A stretch of 64,000 bases of DNA from a virus. The stretch lies in the IMG/VR virus record IMGVR_UViG_3300028840_004217, positions 1 to 64,000 of that record; one strand, 5' to 3'. The position numbers and the translations under genes are program-made. The first letter of the stretch is position 1. The number at the start of each line of letters is the position of its first letter. Shown piece after piece: positions 1-8,384 of this stretch. The notes under the pieces were generated by a model that worked only from the letters and a program-made list of their open reading frames with translations, did not search any database and was not told the origin of the DNA.

Positions 1-684
1 TGGAATCCGTGGAGGGGATGCCGCAAAGTCAGTACCGGGTGCGCGCAGTGTTACATGTTCCGCGACCAGAAGCGGTACGGAAAGGACCCGACCATGATCG
101 TCCGGAGCAAGGATGGTACGTTCTACCAGCCCCACAAGTACAAGGACCCCGCCCGCGTGTTCACCTGCTCCTGGTCCGACTTCTTCATACCGGAAGCGGA
201 CGGATGGCGACAGGAGGCGTGGAAAATCATATTCAATACGCCCCACCTGACCTACCAGATTCTCACGAAGCGGCCCCACCTGATCACATCCCGGTTGCCC
301 GCGTCGTGGTTCGATGAACCCTACCCCAATGTGTGGCTCGGCGTGAGCGTGGAGGACCAGCACAGCTTCGACAGCCGGTGGCCCGTTCTCGCCGGCATAC
401 CCGCCGCCGTCCGGTTCCTGTCGGCCGAACCCCTGCTGGCTCCGTTCAGCCTGAACAGCGACAACCACAGGCTGTACCACGAGGACCTTCCGATGCCCGA
501 TTGGGTGATCGTGGGCGGTGAGTCGGGCAGCAAGCACCGGGCCATGAAACCGGAGTGGGCGTTGAACCTGCGACGTGAGTGCGGGGCGTTCGACATACCG
601 TATTTCTTCAAACAGCATGCCGCCGTCAAGCCGGGCGAGGACGACGTGCTGTACGGCAAGCAGTACCACGAATTTCCGGAATAA
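1..684 (+). CDS. DUF5131 (phage Gp37/Gp68) radical-SAM-like protein, 5' truncated
   Basis: The reading frame is open from base 1, so the true start lies left of the window. The first residues read WNPWRGCRKVSTGCAQCYMF, which is the family signature with a Cys-x-x-Cys pair after an earlier Cys. The segments LTKRP, WLGVSVED, RFLSAEPLL and VGGESG follow in the order usual for DUF5131. The family is widespread in phages and prophages and is thought to be radical-SAM related, but its reaction is unknown. A promoter for the next gene lies just after the stop. Confidence 0.9.
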   Translation, partial: WNPWRGCRKVSTGCAQCYMFRDQKRYGKDPTMIVRSKDGTFYQPHKYKDPARVFTCSWSDFFIPEADGWRQEAWKIIFNTPHLTYQILTKRPHLITSRLPASWFDEPYPNVWLGVSVEDQHSFDSRWPVLAGIPAAVRFLSAEPLLAPFSLNSDNHRLYHEDLPMPDWVIVGGESGSKHRAMKPEWALNLRRECGAFDIPYFFKQHAAVKPGEDDVLYGKQYHEFPE

Positions 685-689
685 TAATC

Positions 690-718
690 TTGACACGGAA
701 CCTCACAGGTTGTATTCT
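690..718 (+). promoter_or_regulatory. Sigma-70-type promoter, rightward
   Basis: TTGACA at 690-695 and TATTCT at 713-718 are separated by exactly 17 bases. The site lies between the DUF5131 stop and the secreted-protein start at 772, and would drive the long rightward operon that follows. Confidence 0.75.
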
Positions 719-771
719 TGGTGAACAGTCTGCCCCACACACTCACCACGATGCAACCTGGAGGTGTCTCA

Positions 772-1209
772 ATGAAGCGGTTCGCGTGCATGCTCGTCCT
801 GCTCGTATTCATGTTGTTCGTCATGTGGCTTTCAGCGCGGCCCGCACCGGCGCAGGAGTGGAATGCCCAGGCGTGGACCATCACCGAAGGCGACAGCATC
901 TATGTCATCGTGCGGGTGAAGGAAAAGGAACCGGTGGACCGGGTGGTGACGCTCAAGCTGCCCGTCCTGACCGCGTTCGAGTTGCACCAGCGGCTGGACT
1001 ACATATTCGACCCGGCAGATGCGGACAGTACCGCGCCACCCACCCTGCCGACGCCGGGCGGCAACTTCGACATCACGGCCCACATGCAGCCCGAACTGAA
1101 CAGAACCTACACGCTCGGCCTGAAAGGATTCAGCACGTCATTCCTGTCCTTCTCATTCAGCGATGACTATATCATACGGTTCACGATCATGCCACCGGAC
1201 TCTCTGTGA
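772..1209 (+). CDS. Secreted or periplasmic phage protein of unknown function
   Basis: The start at 772 is chosen because GGAGGT sits 7 bases upstream; an earlier in-frame start at 718 lacks a ribosome site and would precede the signal peptide. The 145-residue product begins with MKRFA and a strongly hydrophobic stretch to about residue 20, followed by ARPAPAQ, a typical signal peptidase I site. The mature part is beta-rich in appearance and has no motif I recognise. Its stop overlaps the next start by ATGA. Confidence 0.75.
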   Translation: MKRFACMLVLLVFMLFVMWLSARPAPAQEWNAQAWTITEGDSIYVIVRVKEKEPVDRVVTLKLPVLTAFELHQRLDYIFDPADADSTAPPTLPTPGGNFDITAHMQPELNRTYTLGLKGFSTSFLSFSFSDDYIIRFTIMPPDSL

Positions 1210-1589
1210 ATGAAACGGAACGCCTGGCCCACATAGCGCGCATCGCCGATTTCGTGCGGAAGCATACCCGCACGATGAACGACCCGTGGCAGATGGTCTT
1301 TTTCCTGGCCAGCGGCGCATGTGACAGGATGGGTATAGATGACCAACAGCTTGACGACTATCTGGCACGCCTGATCAAGAACAAAGACAAGGACGTGCGT
1401 GAGAAAATCGCCAGGATCAACCGGGAGCTGACAGATGAGTATGGTGGAGGTAAAAAGAGAACGCCGCCGCAACGCTCTCAACGCAGTGCACGTGAGCGGC
1501 TTCATAACGTGCCTGTGTCCGGGAAAAAAGACGATCATCATGCTCACCCACGTGGGCGCAGACCCCGGCGTGGACCTGACGTGCAATGA
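1206..1589 (+). CDS. Small phage protein, unknown function, with a doubtful C-terminus
   Basis: Begins in an ATGA overlap with the secreted protein. Residues 1-77 look like a genuine soluble helical protein. The last 50 residues (from 1435) are Arg/His/Pro rich and have poor third-position GC, while the frame starting at 1435 keeps the codon pattern of the genome. The tail is therefore probably an unconstrained run-on, or the gene has lost its original stop. No family was recognised. Confidence 0.6.
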   Translation: MNETERLAHIARIADFVRKHTRTMNDPWQMVFFLASGACDRMGIDDQQLDDYLARLIKNKDKDVREKIARINRELTDEYGGGKKRTPPQRSQRSARERLHNVPVSGKKDDHHAHPRGRRPRRGPDVQ

Positions 1590-1659
1590 GTGCGGCATGA
1601 CCTTTTCCTGGGGCTCCCTGCCGTGGATGCCGCCGAACGGAGGACGCATCGATGCGTGA
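1435..1659 (+). CDS. Small zinc-finger-like protein
   Basis: A 74-residue product with start ATG at 1435 preceded by GGGAG. It has Cys residues in CLCPG and CNECGMTF, spaced like a zinc ribbon. Codon use in the 155-base overlap with the previous frame favours this frame. It overlaps the next zinc-ribbon gene by 8 bases. Function unknown. Confidence 0.65.
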   Translation: MSMVEVKRERRRNALNAVHVSGFITCLCPGKKTIIMLTHVGADPGVDLTCNECGMTFSWGSLPWMPPNGGRIDA

Positions 1660-1807
1660 GCGACGATATTACTGCAAATATTGCGGAGCCCGTCTGCGGC
1701 GCGACGCCGTGGGCCTGTACTGCCCCACGAGAAACTGTGACTGGCAGCACGGTTTGCCCGAGGACGAGGACGTACCGACAGGAGGCTGCTATGCCCAAAC
1801 TGAGTGA
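1652..1807 (+). CDS. 51-residue zinc-ribbon protein
   Basis: Reads MRERRYYCKYCGARL near the N-terminus, then CPTRNC, giving a Cys4 zinc ribbon (CxxC...CxxxxC). GGAGG lies upstream inside the previous gene. The C-terminus overlaps the start of the next gene at 1791 in another frame. It is the second of several tiny Cys4 proteins in this operon. Confidence 0.7.
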   Translation: MRERRYYCKYCGARLRRDAVGLYCPTRNCDWQHGLPEDEDVPTGGCYAQTE

Positions 1808-2414
1808 CGCATTTTTCGAGGACGACCACATGGGCACCCACACCAATGCCAAACCGGACGACACACCGCCGCCGTCGCTGGCCGACGTGATGAAAGCCGT
1901 CGCGGAGTTTGAGAGCGACGTGGAAACACCCGTGGCCTACCACCTGAACCCGTCCACCGTAAAGCAACTGCTGGAGAACGTCGAGCCGAAGCAAGTGAAT
2001 CCGCAAGCCCGCTTTCCCAACATAGAGATGTTCGGCGTGGCCGTGTATGAGAACAAGCACCTGCCGCCGCACCTGTACATAGAGGTGCTGTCCTGGTTTC
2101 CGCGCCGGATGCGGCTGCGCTCGTTTCTGGACAAGGGCATGGTGATCGACATGCCCGACCTGTGGGACAGCCTCAACAAGCCCATCGAAATGAAGGAGCC
2201 GATCATGAACAGATACGAGTTCAAGGTGCAGCGTCCCGACGGCTCGATCTACATTCAGCTCGTCGAGGCGCGGGATGCGGCCAAAGCTGAAACTGACCTG
2301 CGGGCCGCGCTCGACATGGTGGCCAAGGAGAACGTCATCCTGGGTCAGCTCGACAGGTCGCGTGAGAAGGAGGTGAAAGCCGCCAAGGACCCGCGTGAAG
2401 GAGGTACCCGATGA
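1791..2414 (+). CDS. Phage protein of unknown function, 207 residues
   Basis: The start at 1791 follows ACAGGAGGCTGCT, a very strong ribosome site. The protein has an acidic N-terminus and a central region with HLPPHLYIEVLSWFPRR. From about residue 138 a second module begins MNRYEFKVQRPDG, preceded by AAGGAG, so an internal start could yield a shorter 70-residue product. No family was recognised. Confidence 0.75.
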   Translation: MPKLSDAFFEDDHMGTHTNAKPDDTPPPSLADVMKAVAEFESDVETPVAYHLNPSTVKQLLENVEPKQVNPQARFPNIEMFGVAVYENKHLPPHLYIEVLSWFPRRMRLRSFLDKGMVIDMPDLWDSLNKPIEMKEPIMNRYEFKVQRPDGSIYIQLVEARDAAKAETDLRAALDMVAKENVILGQLDRSREKEVKAAKDPREGGTR

Positions 2415-2620
2415 AGGAGTGGCTGACGGATATATGGGAGATGCCGCAGGCCGAGTTCAACCAGGCCATCCTCGACATGCTCTACAACTTCGCCATCGTC
2501 GCCGGCATCCTGGTCGTGGTCTGCGCGGTCATCATCGCCATCGTCGAATACCGGCGGTCCAGGATGCGCAAGGATTTCCTGAACAAGCGTGGCAAGTGGT
2601 ACGGAAAGGAGTGGACATGA
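2411..2620 (+). CDS. Small single-span membrane protein
   Basis: 69 residues, ATGA-coupled to the previous gene. Residues about 25-46 form a hydrophobic helix (FAIVAGILVVVCAVIIAIVE) followed by a basic segment with YRRSRMRK, giving a predicted cytoplasmic C-terminus. It overlaps the start of the glycosyltransferase by 4 bases. Function unknown. Confidence 0.75.
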   Translation: MKEWLTDIWEMPQAEFNQAILDMLYNFAIVAGILVVVCAVIIAIVEYRRSRMRKDFLNKRGKWYGKEWT

Positions 2621-3519
2621 TCATAGCGTTCTGTACCGAGCGACTTGGAACGTGGCAGAACCCGCCGATATGGGGCGATGAACGCCTCATCATCGGCGTC
2701 AAGAAATACCTCGAACAGCTCCCCGGCGTCACCCGCGTCGATCTCTACGACAAGAACACGGCTCTGGCCGGTGACGTGGACGTGAGCGTTCACATTCAGC
2801 CGGGCCGCAGTCACAAGCAACGCGCCAGGAAAACCGTCCTCTGGTACCAGAGCGATCACCCCTACTCGATGATCGACCTTCAGGAGCAGTACGACGGCCT
2901 TCTCCTGGCGTCTAACCACCACGCCGGTCTTGCCGCTGTAGAGTTACCGGACGGGTACCCGTGGCAGAGAGAACCCGTCGTATATACCGATCCTGATGAT
3001 TTCAGTGTGCGGCCCCGCACGGCCAACTACCCCGTGGTCTACCTCGGCAACAACATCAAGGGCAAGGACACGATGAACAGGTACATCATGCCCGCGCTGC
3101 CCCACGGCCTCCAGCTGTTCGGTTGGGGGTGGGACCACACGCCCCTGGCCGGTGTAAGCCACGGCCCCCTCAAAGGCTTTATGTCGACCACGCAGCTCTA
3201 CATGAACAGTGCGATCGTCCTGGCGTGCCACCTCCCGAAACACCGTGAGTGGGACATGCCCGTGGTGCGGGCGACGGAGGCGATGATGTGCCGCGCCCTG
3301 GTGATCAGCGATGACGTGGGCCGCGACATTTGGGGCGACAGGATCCTATACACCGAGGGCCGCAGCCACCTGGATGAGTTGCTGACCTACTGGCTGGCCC
3401 ACCAGGATGAACGCCACGAGTACATCGCGGGCAACCGGGCCTACGCGCTCCAGCACCTGTCGTTCGAGAAGCAGGCACGGCGCATGGTCCCGTTTTTCGA
3501 GAGGGTGATGAACGCATGA
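2617..3519 (+). CDS. CgeB-like (GT1-type) glycosyltransferase
   Basis: 300 residues with the start at 2617 preceded by AAAGGAG. The fold signature is that of CgeB/DUF3880-type glycosyltransferases: an N-terminal Rossmann half with VLWYQSDHP, then YLGNNIKGKD, LFGWGWDHTP, and a nucleotide-sugar-side segment with VVRATEAMMCRALVISDD and the C-terminal helix LSFEKQARRMVPFFERV. It would transfer a sugar from an activated donor; acceptor unknown. A relative is encoded at 23244-24185. A role in modifying virion proteins, DNA or host surface is inference. Confidence 0.75.
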   Translation: MIIAFCTERLGTWQNPPIWGDERLIIGVKKYLEQLPGVTRVDLYDKNTALAGDVDVSVHIQPGRSHKQRARKTVLWYQSDHPYSMIDLQEQYDGLLLASNHHAGLAAVELPDGYPWQREPVVYTDPDDFSVRPRTANYPVVYLGNNIKGKDTMNRYIMPALPHGLQLFGWGWDHTPLAGVSHGPLKGFMSTTQLYMNSAIVLACHLPKHREWDMPVVRATEAMMCRALVISDDVGRDIWGDRILYTEGRSHLDELLTYWLAHQDERHEYIAGNRAYALQHLSFEKQARRMVPFFERVMNA

Positions 3520-3881
3520 ATTTCGCGGACAAAGCACGCGACACGCTCCTGCACGGACCGGACACGATGTTCCGGCAGATTATAGACCCGTCCGTTCCGC
3601 CCGGCACGATATACTTCATGCCGCCCCTGGAAACGATCCTGGCGGCGATGGCGGCGGAGCGACTGACGTTCGAGGCGTATGTCGAGAAGTACAAAGAGAA
3701 GTTTGCGGTGATCACCAACGTGGGAGAATCTGATGCTGCGGATGCTGATGCGGTGGCTGATGAAGGGACGCGTGGGACGCCCCAAACCGAAACGGCGGGC
3801 GAACCGGGCGACAGCCTTCACCCTGAAACGCCCCGCGACGACCCGGACTGGCCGTACAACGAAGCGGACAGTAGAAAGTGA
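3516..3881 (+). CDS. Small phage protein with acidic tail
   Basis: 121 residues, ATGA-coupled to the glycosyltransferase. The first 70 residues (GTIYFMPPLETILAAM, FEAYVEKYKEKF) look like a folded domain. The C-terminal 50 residues are acidic and low complexity and overlap the next frame, which has the better codon pattern. Function unknown. Confidence 0.65.
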   Translation: MNFADKARDTLLHGPDTMFRQIIDPSVPPGTIYFMPPLETILAAMAAERLTFEAYVEKYKEKFAVITNVGESDAADADAVADEGTRGTPQTETAGEPGDSLHPETPRDDPDWPYNEADSRK

Positions 3882-4041
3882 CAACCCGCTGATGCAGGCC
3901 ACGACCTATGTGACCAACGCGTTCTGCATGTGCGGTACGGAGATAGATGAACGGGAACACCACAGCTGCAACATCTGCGGCATGCGTTTCTGTTCGTCGG
4001 CCTGTTCACTCAAGCACTTTCGGACCTATCATAATGACTGA
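3733..4041 (+). CDS. Zinc-finger protein with basic N-terminus
   Basis: The start at 3733 is preceded by GGGAG at good distance; a shorter form could start at 3892. The N-terminal half is Arg/Lys rich. The C-terminal half is a treble-clef-like finger: CMCGTEID, CNICG, CSSAC and HFRTYH. Third-position GC in the 149-base overlap supports this frame as coding. Its stop overlaps the next start region. Confidence 0.6.
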   Translation: MLRMLMRWLMKGRVGRPKPKRRANRATAFTLKRPATTRTGRTTKRTVESDNPLMQATTYVTNAFCMCGTEIDEREHHSCNICGMRFCSSACSLKHFRTYHND

Positions 4042-4321
4042 CATGACCGTCAACGTGCACCACGCCATCAGCGCGGACGATCTGAAAAACGCGGTGGCCC
4101 TATTGGTCAGCGTGCAAAATCCGAATACCCTGACTGACCTGTCCCGGCTGCGGGACGAGCTGATCAGCCGCGGCATGGCCGACGACGCTTTCCTGATCAT
4201 CTGCGTCGAAGGCGTGACCATAGAGACCATCAGCGAGGAGATGATGAACCGCGCCGGGTGGCACCGGCACAACGAGGAGGAACACACAGATGGCCAAGAG
4301 CATACCCCCAGTGATGCCTGA
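4034..4321 (+). CDS. Small phage protein, unknown function
   Basis: 95 residues starting MTDMTVNVHHAISADD, overlapping the stop of the previous gene. The sequence looks helical and soluble (LRDELISRGMADDAFLIIC). The last 32 bases overlap the next gene. No family was recognised. Confidence 0.65.
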   Translation: MTDMTVNVHHAISADDLKNAVALLVSVQNPNTLTDLSRLRDELISRGMADDAFLIICVEGVTIETISEEMMNRAGWHRHNEEEHTDGQEHTPSDA

Positions 4322-4928
4322 GCCCACGCTGGAACAGATGTACTACACCGACCTGGTGGAAGTGGGCACGTGGCCCACCGACATACAGATCGACTTTCGC
4401 CTGCGGACGCGGTTGCTGATCCGCATCGCCCTGTCCTACGAGGACGCGACCTACCTGGCGGCGCAGATACAGCACGGCCTCGATGACTATGCGGAGATCC
4501 GCGGTTATCCGGTGATGACCTGGGAGGAGATGGTGGAGCGCGGCATGGTGCGGCGCACGCAGCTTTTCGAGAACGACCAGCGGCCACCGGAAGCGGGTGA
4601 ACCCGCGTTGAAGGTGACGACCGTGGACGGGCCCGACATACCGCCACCGGTCTACGCCTCCACCGTGGGCGTCACCTTTCGCCCTGCCGACATGCAAATC
4701 AACTTCTACCGCCACCGCCAGATACTGGCCTCCGTGTTCATGGCCTATGAGGTCGGCGGGTCGCTGCTGTACGACCTGGACCTGGCCTTCGAGCGTTACG
4801 CCAAGGTGCGGGGCCACGTGATCGACACCTATGCGGACCTGTACAGCCGCTTCAAAGAGGTCATCGACGCGGAGCAAGCGGCTCGTGACGGTGGGGAGGA
4901 CAAGACCGATGAAACTGAACCGGCGTGA
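4290..4928 (+). CDS. Internally duplicated phage protein
   Basis: 212 residues, start preceded by GAGGAGG. Two halves repeat the same pattern. Residues about 18-85 contain WPTDIQIDFRLRTR, IALSYED and YAEIRGYPVMTWEEM. Residues about 118-185 contain FRPADMQINFYRHRQ, VFMAYEV and YAKVRGHVIDTYADL. This is a tandem domain duplication. The N-terminal MAKSIPPVMPEPTLEQMYYT is separate. The domain itself is not one I recognise. Confidence 0.75.
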   Translation: MAKSIPPVMPEPTLEQMYYTDLVEVGTWPTDIQIDFRLRTRLLIRIALSYEDATYLAAQIQHGLDDYAEIRGYPVMTWEEMVERGMVRRTQLFENDQRPPEAGEPALKVTTVDGPDIPPPVYASTVGVTFRPADMQINFYRHRQILASVFMAYEVGGSLLYDLDLAFERYAKVRGHVIDTYADLYSRFKEVIDAEQAARDGGEDKTDETEPA

Positions 4929-5229
4929 TCGGTTCATCAACTGGGTCGCGGACCGCTCCGGTCTGCCCGAGGGCTATATATCGCCCCTCTGGTTCAGGCT
5001 GCTGGCGTGGTCGCTGCGGCCCCTGTTCTATGCCCGCCTGCGCTATCTGAACATACTCGATGTTCGGACGGGCGGGTATAAACTGGACGGCCTGATCCTG
5101 TCGCGCCGTTTTCTGTGCGCCCTGCGTGAACCGGGCAGATACTGGTTTCGCGTGGTGGAGGTATATGACGACGGCACGATCGTGTTCGACTACAGGACGG
5201 ACGTCCCGACAGACGGAGGTACGACATGA
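4909..5229 (+). CDS. Small phage protein, unknown function
   Basis: 106 residues beginning MKLNRRDRFINWVADRS, preceded by GGGGAGGA. It contains a Trp/Leu-rich segment (LWFRLLAWSLRPLFYARL) that could associate with a membrane, then a beta-rich end. Its stop overlaps the next start by ATGA. Confidence 0.65.
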   Translation: MKLNRRDRFINWVADRSGLPEGYISPLWFRLLAWSLRPLFYARLRYLNILDVRTGGYKLDGLILSRRFLCALREPGRYWFRVVEVYDDGTIVFDYRTDVPTDGGTT

Positions 5230-5585
5230 GGCGCATTATCAAGAACAGAGGGCAAGTGAAGAACACGCGGATCGTCCGCCAGGGAGACGTGCTGATCGAA
5301 AGGATAGACGAAATTCCCGAGGAGGCACAGTTGACCCGTGACGAATCGCGGATCATCATAGCCTACGGAGAGACGACAGGCCACTCACACGTGGTGGAGT
5401 CTCCCGGCGCGAAGCTGTTCGCCATAGACCGCGACACGGAGATCGAGGAGCACTATCTGGCCCTGGAGCAACAGGCCGACCTGGTGCACGACGAACACGA
5501 TACGGTCACGCTGCCGCCCGGCAAGTATCGTGTGCACCGTCAGTTCGAGCATGAACCGGCGGGCGCCAGGAGGGTCATAGATTGA
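5226..5585 (+). CDS. Conserved partner of DUF6745 proteins
   Basis: 119 residues with the conserved core RQGDVLIERIDEIPEEA, then RIIIAYGETTGHSH and LPPGKYRVHRQFEHEP. Proteins of this type (QGDV ... GE.TGHSH ... Y.V.RQ.EY.P) commonly sit next to DUF6745 genes in bacteria and phages, as here. Biochemical role unknown. ATGA-type coupling to both neighbours. Confidence 0.7.
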   Translation: MRRIIKNRGQVKNTRIVRQGDVLIERIDEIPEEAQLTRDESRIIIAYGETTGHSHVVESPGAKLFAIDRDTEIEEHYLALEQQADLVHDEHDTVTLPPGKYRVHRQFEHEPAGARRVID

Positions 5586-6823
5586 ATTCGATGCTCGCCG
5601 CTTGCGGTCACTGCCGCGACCTGCTTCAGAGCATACAGTGGAATGAGCTGGTGTCGCTGGACAGGGAGCGCGTCGAGTTTCAGGTGGCGCGCCACTTCGA
5701 GCTGTTGGGCGTGAAAGCACCCGACCTGGAGTGGTGCGCCGATCCGGATGAGGTATCCGACAAATATCATTCGGAGGGCGATACGTGGGTGGTGTGGCAG
5801 GACGTGAACGAATACCTGACCCGCCTCCACGACGCCGCCCAGGATCGGACGTCCCTGCGCCGCCTGGCACCGTGGGACGCGCTCACTACGATACAGCGGC
5901 ACTGCATCTTCGCCTCACAAGGTATGGCGGGCCTCCAGGCGGCTGGTGCAACGGGGATGGCATTCGTGCCCTCCGTCGGCGGCAGCGTTATGGCCTTCGG
6001 CGGGTGGGACCCGTTCACGCAACTCAGCCCCGGTGAAGGGTTCCGCAGACCGAACAAGCGGGAGCCGCAGACCTACTGGAACGTATACCGCCACAGCCGG
6101 TCCGTCGCCCTGGACAATCTCGACATGGGCGGCTTCATACGTCAGGATCAGTTTCAGGATGCTATAAATGCTGGCGTGGCTCTGACAGAGGCGATGTACC
6201 ACGGCCTCGGCATGACCTACGTGATCGGTTCCCGCGTGGTGATGACGCCCCGACCGATCATCTACACGGACGACAGGGGGCGGCTGCACCGCGAGAACGG
6301 ACCCGCCGTTCACTGGCACATTCACGACCCCGCCCGCATCAAACCCTTCTTTCAGCCCAACGAAGTGGTGGCCGCGCCACCGCCCCTCAAATACGCCAAA
6401 TGCCTGTGGTATTTCGACGGGGTGGAGCTGGAGCCGTCCTTCATCATCAAGCCGGACACGATCACCATACAACGCCTGGAGGGCGAACGCAACGCGGAGC
6501 GGCGGCGCGTCCTGATGAAGCTGTTCGGATACGATCGGTACCTCCAGGAGGGCGACGCCAAGAAGATACACAGCGACGACTTCGGCACCCTCTGGCGCAG
6601 GTCCGTGGAGGACGACGAGGACCTGGTGCTGGTGGAGGTGGTGAACAGCACGCCCGAACCGGACGGTACGTTCAAAAATTACTGGCTCCGCGTCGACCCC
6701 GATCTGTACGACGGCGACGCGGGCAGGATCGCTCAGGCGGCGGTGGCCTCGACCTGGCGCACGTCGGACGGCGATCTCACTTTCGAGGACTGGCGTGACT
6801 ATGCGCCGTTGACAGAGACATAG
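5582..6823 (+). CDS. DUF6745-family protein
   Basis: 413 residues. The C-terminal third carries the family pattern: RENGPAVHW, LWYFDGVELEPSFI, LMKLFGYDRYLQ, DDFGTLWRR, VEVVNSTPEPDGT and YWLRVDPD. DUF6745 proteins are leucine-rich-repeat or self-contained proteins of unknown role found with the small partner seen immediately upstream. Nothing in the neighbourhood fixes its function. Confidence 0.75.
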   Translation: MNSMLAACGHCRDLLQSIQWNELVSLDRERVEFQVARHFELLGVKAPDLEWCADPDEVSDKYHSEGDTWVVWQDVNEYLTRLHDAAQDRTSLRRLAPWDALTTIQRHCIFASQGMAGLQAAGATGMAFVPSVGGSVMAFGGWDPFTQLSPGEGFRRPNKREPQTYWNVYRHSRSVALDNLDMGGFIRQDQFQDAINAGVALTEAMYHGLGMTYVIGSRVVMTPRPIIYTDDRGRLHRENGPAVHWHIHDPARIKPFFQPNEVVAAPPPLKYAKCLWYFDGVELEPSFIIKPDTITIQRLEGERNAERRRVLMKLFGYDRYLQEGDAKKIHSDDFGTLWRRSVEDDEDLVLVEVVNSTPEPDGTFKNYWLRVDPDLYDGDAGRIAQAAVASTWRTSDGDLTFEDWRDYAPLTET

Positions 6824-6831
6824 GAGGACAG

Positions 6832-8220
6832 ATGCGCATCGCCTTGCTCAATCCCCCCTGGTATGTGTACGACGATTCACGCGGTCATCTCCACGGTGTC
6901 CGCGCCGGTTGCCGGTGGCCGTCGCTCGGTCCCGGTGGCGGCCCCCACCTGAACATGATGCGGAACAACATATACATGCCCTACCCGTTCGTGATGGGCT
7001 ACACCGCGTCCCTCCTGGAGCAGTACGGCCACGACGTGATGTTCTACGACGCGATCTGCGAGTGCGACGACATGCAGACGTTCTATCTGAAGGTGATGAA
7101 CTTCAAGCCCGACGTCGCCATCGTGGAGACCAGCTCCGCGTCGATCACGCACGACCTGGGGATATGTGACATGCTCGCCGAGTACGGCATACGGGTCGCC
7201 CTGGTGGGACCCCACGCCACCGCATACGCGGCGGACATGATCAAGCACCCGTCCGTCACCTGGGTGCTGACGCAGGAGTATGACGATCAGGCTGTAGAAC
7301 TCGCGAACGGCCTCCTGGCGGAACAGACGGTCTGTTCGGGCCCTTTGCCCGATGATCTCGATGCCCGCCCGTTCCCGGTGCTGGAGCTGCCGCAGGCGCA
7401 TTTCTATCAGGACCACTACGGGTTCGACTGGTTTGAGCGTCCGCAGGTGCAAATCTGGACGACGCGGGGCTGTCCCTATTCATGTTCGTTCTGCCTGTGG
7501 CGGCACACGATGTACGACGACGACGGCAAAGGCTCCTACCGCCAGCGTTCTGCGGGCAACGTGCTGTCCGAAGTGGACCACCGCTATGAGGTGTTGAATT
7601 TTCGACACTTCCTATTCGACGACGACACGTTCAGCGTCGTGGGCCGTGAAGGAACCGGCAGCAGAGGTTACGACAGGGTGGTGGGTATAGCCGAGGGCAT
7701 GAAGGAACGTGGCTACGAGTGGTCCTACATGACCCGGCTCGACTGTCATTCACTCAACCTGTTCGAGTATATGCGGGACTGCGGGGCCGTGGCGTTGAAG
7801 GTGGGCGCGGAGACGTTCAGCGACAAGACGCTCCACGGCATCGAGAAGCGGATGACGGGTGAAGCACAGCTCGACCGCATCAAGGCCCTGGTCGAACTCG
7901 GCTACGGCGTGTACCTGGCGACCACCTCTTATATACCCGGCGAGACAGAGGACGACCGGAAGCGGAACACGGACATCCTCGAGGAGCTGGCACAGATCGG
8001 GGTGAAGTGGCAGCGGCCCCACATGACGCCGTTGCCGGGCACGCCCCTGTTCCGGCAGTTTCAGGCGGCGGGGTACTTCGCTGATCCGGACTGGTCGCTG
8101 TTCGACGGCGGAGCCGGGTTGCTGCACGACGTGATCGAGGACTACAACCGCAATGCGGGCGCCGGCGACTTCGACGCGGACAGCGCGGAGGCGGCGCATT
8201 GGGAAGGAGCGAATCGATGA
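6832..8220 (+). CDS. B12-binding radical SAM protein
   Basis: 462 residues, start preceded by AGGAGGAC. An N-terminal cobalamin-binding-like Rossmann domain (MRIALLNPPWYVYDD, then VALVGPHATAY) is followed by a radical SAM core whose cluster motif is CPYSCSFC at about residues 218-225. FLFDDDTFSV, ALKVGAETFSDKTL and SYIPGETEDD match the SPASM-less Elp3/MiaB-like core order. Such enzymes methylate or rearrange unreactive carbons; the substrate is unknown. Neighbours include glycosyltransferase and sulfotransferase-like genes, which suggests a shared modification pathway. Confidence 0.9.
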   Translation: MRIALLNPPWYVYDDSRGHLHGVRAGCRWPSLGPGGGPHLNMMRNNIYMPYPFVMGYTASLLEQYGHDVMFYDAICECDDMQTFYLKVMNFKPDVAIVETSSASITHDLGICDMLAEYGIRVALVGPHATAYAADMIKHPSVTWVLTQEYDDQAVELANGLLAEQTVCSGPLPDDLDARPFPVLELPQAHFYQDHYGFDWFERPQVQIWTTRGCPYSCSFCLWRHTMYDDDGKGSYRQRSAGNVLSEVDHRYEVLNFRHFLFDDDTFSVVGREGTGSRGYDRVVGIAEGMKERGYEWSYMTRLDCHSLNLFEYMRDCGAVALKVGAETFSDKTLHGIEKRMTGEAQLDRIKALVELGYGVYLATTSYIPGETEDDRKRNTDILEELAQIGVKWQRPHMTPLPGTPLFRQFQAAGYFADPDWSLFDGGAGLLHDVIEDYNRNAGAGDFDADSAEAAHWEGANR

Positions 8221-8384
8221 ACGACGCGCTGGTGGAATTTCGAGCGTGGCTGACGCAGAAGATACGGTATCACGAGGGCGGCGAGATGCAGAGTCTGAGT
8301 GAGTCCGTAGAAGGAGCATCCTGCACGCGTGAGGTGCTGGAGAAGTTCGACGAGCTGTTTCCAGACGTGAGGGCAGACGAATGA
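8217..8384 (+). CDS. 55-residue phage protein
   Basis: ATGA-coupled directly to the radical SAM gene. It is a short acidic helical protein (MNDALVEFRAWLTQKIRYHE) with one Cys. The tight coupling suggests co-expression with the enzyme. A substrate or carrier role is only a possibility. Confidence 0.65.
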   Translation: MNDALVEFRAWLTQKIRYHEGGEMQSLSESVEGASCTREVLEKFDELFPDVRADE

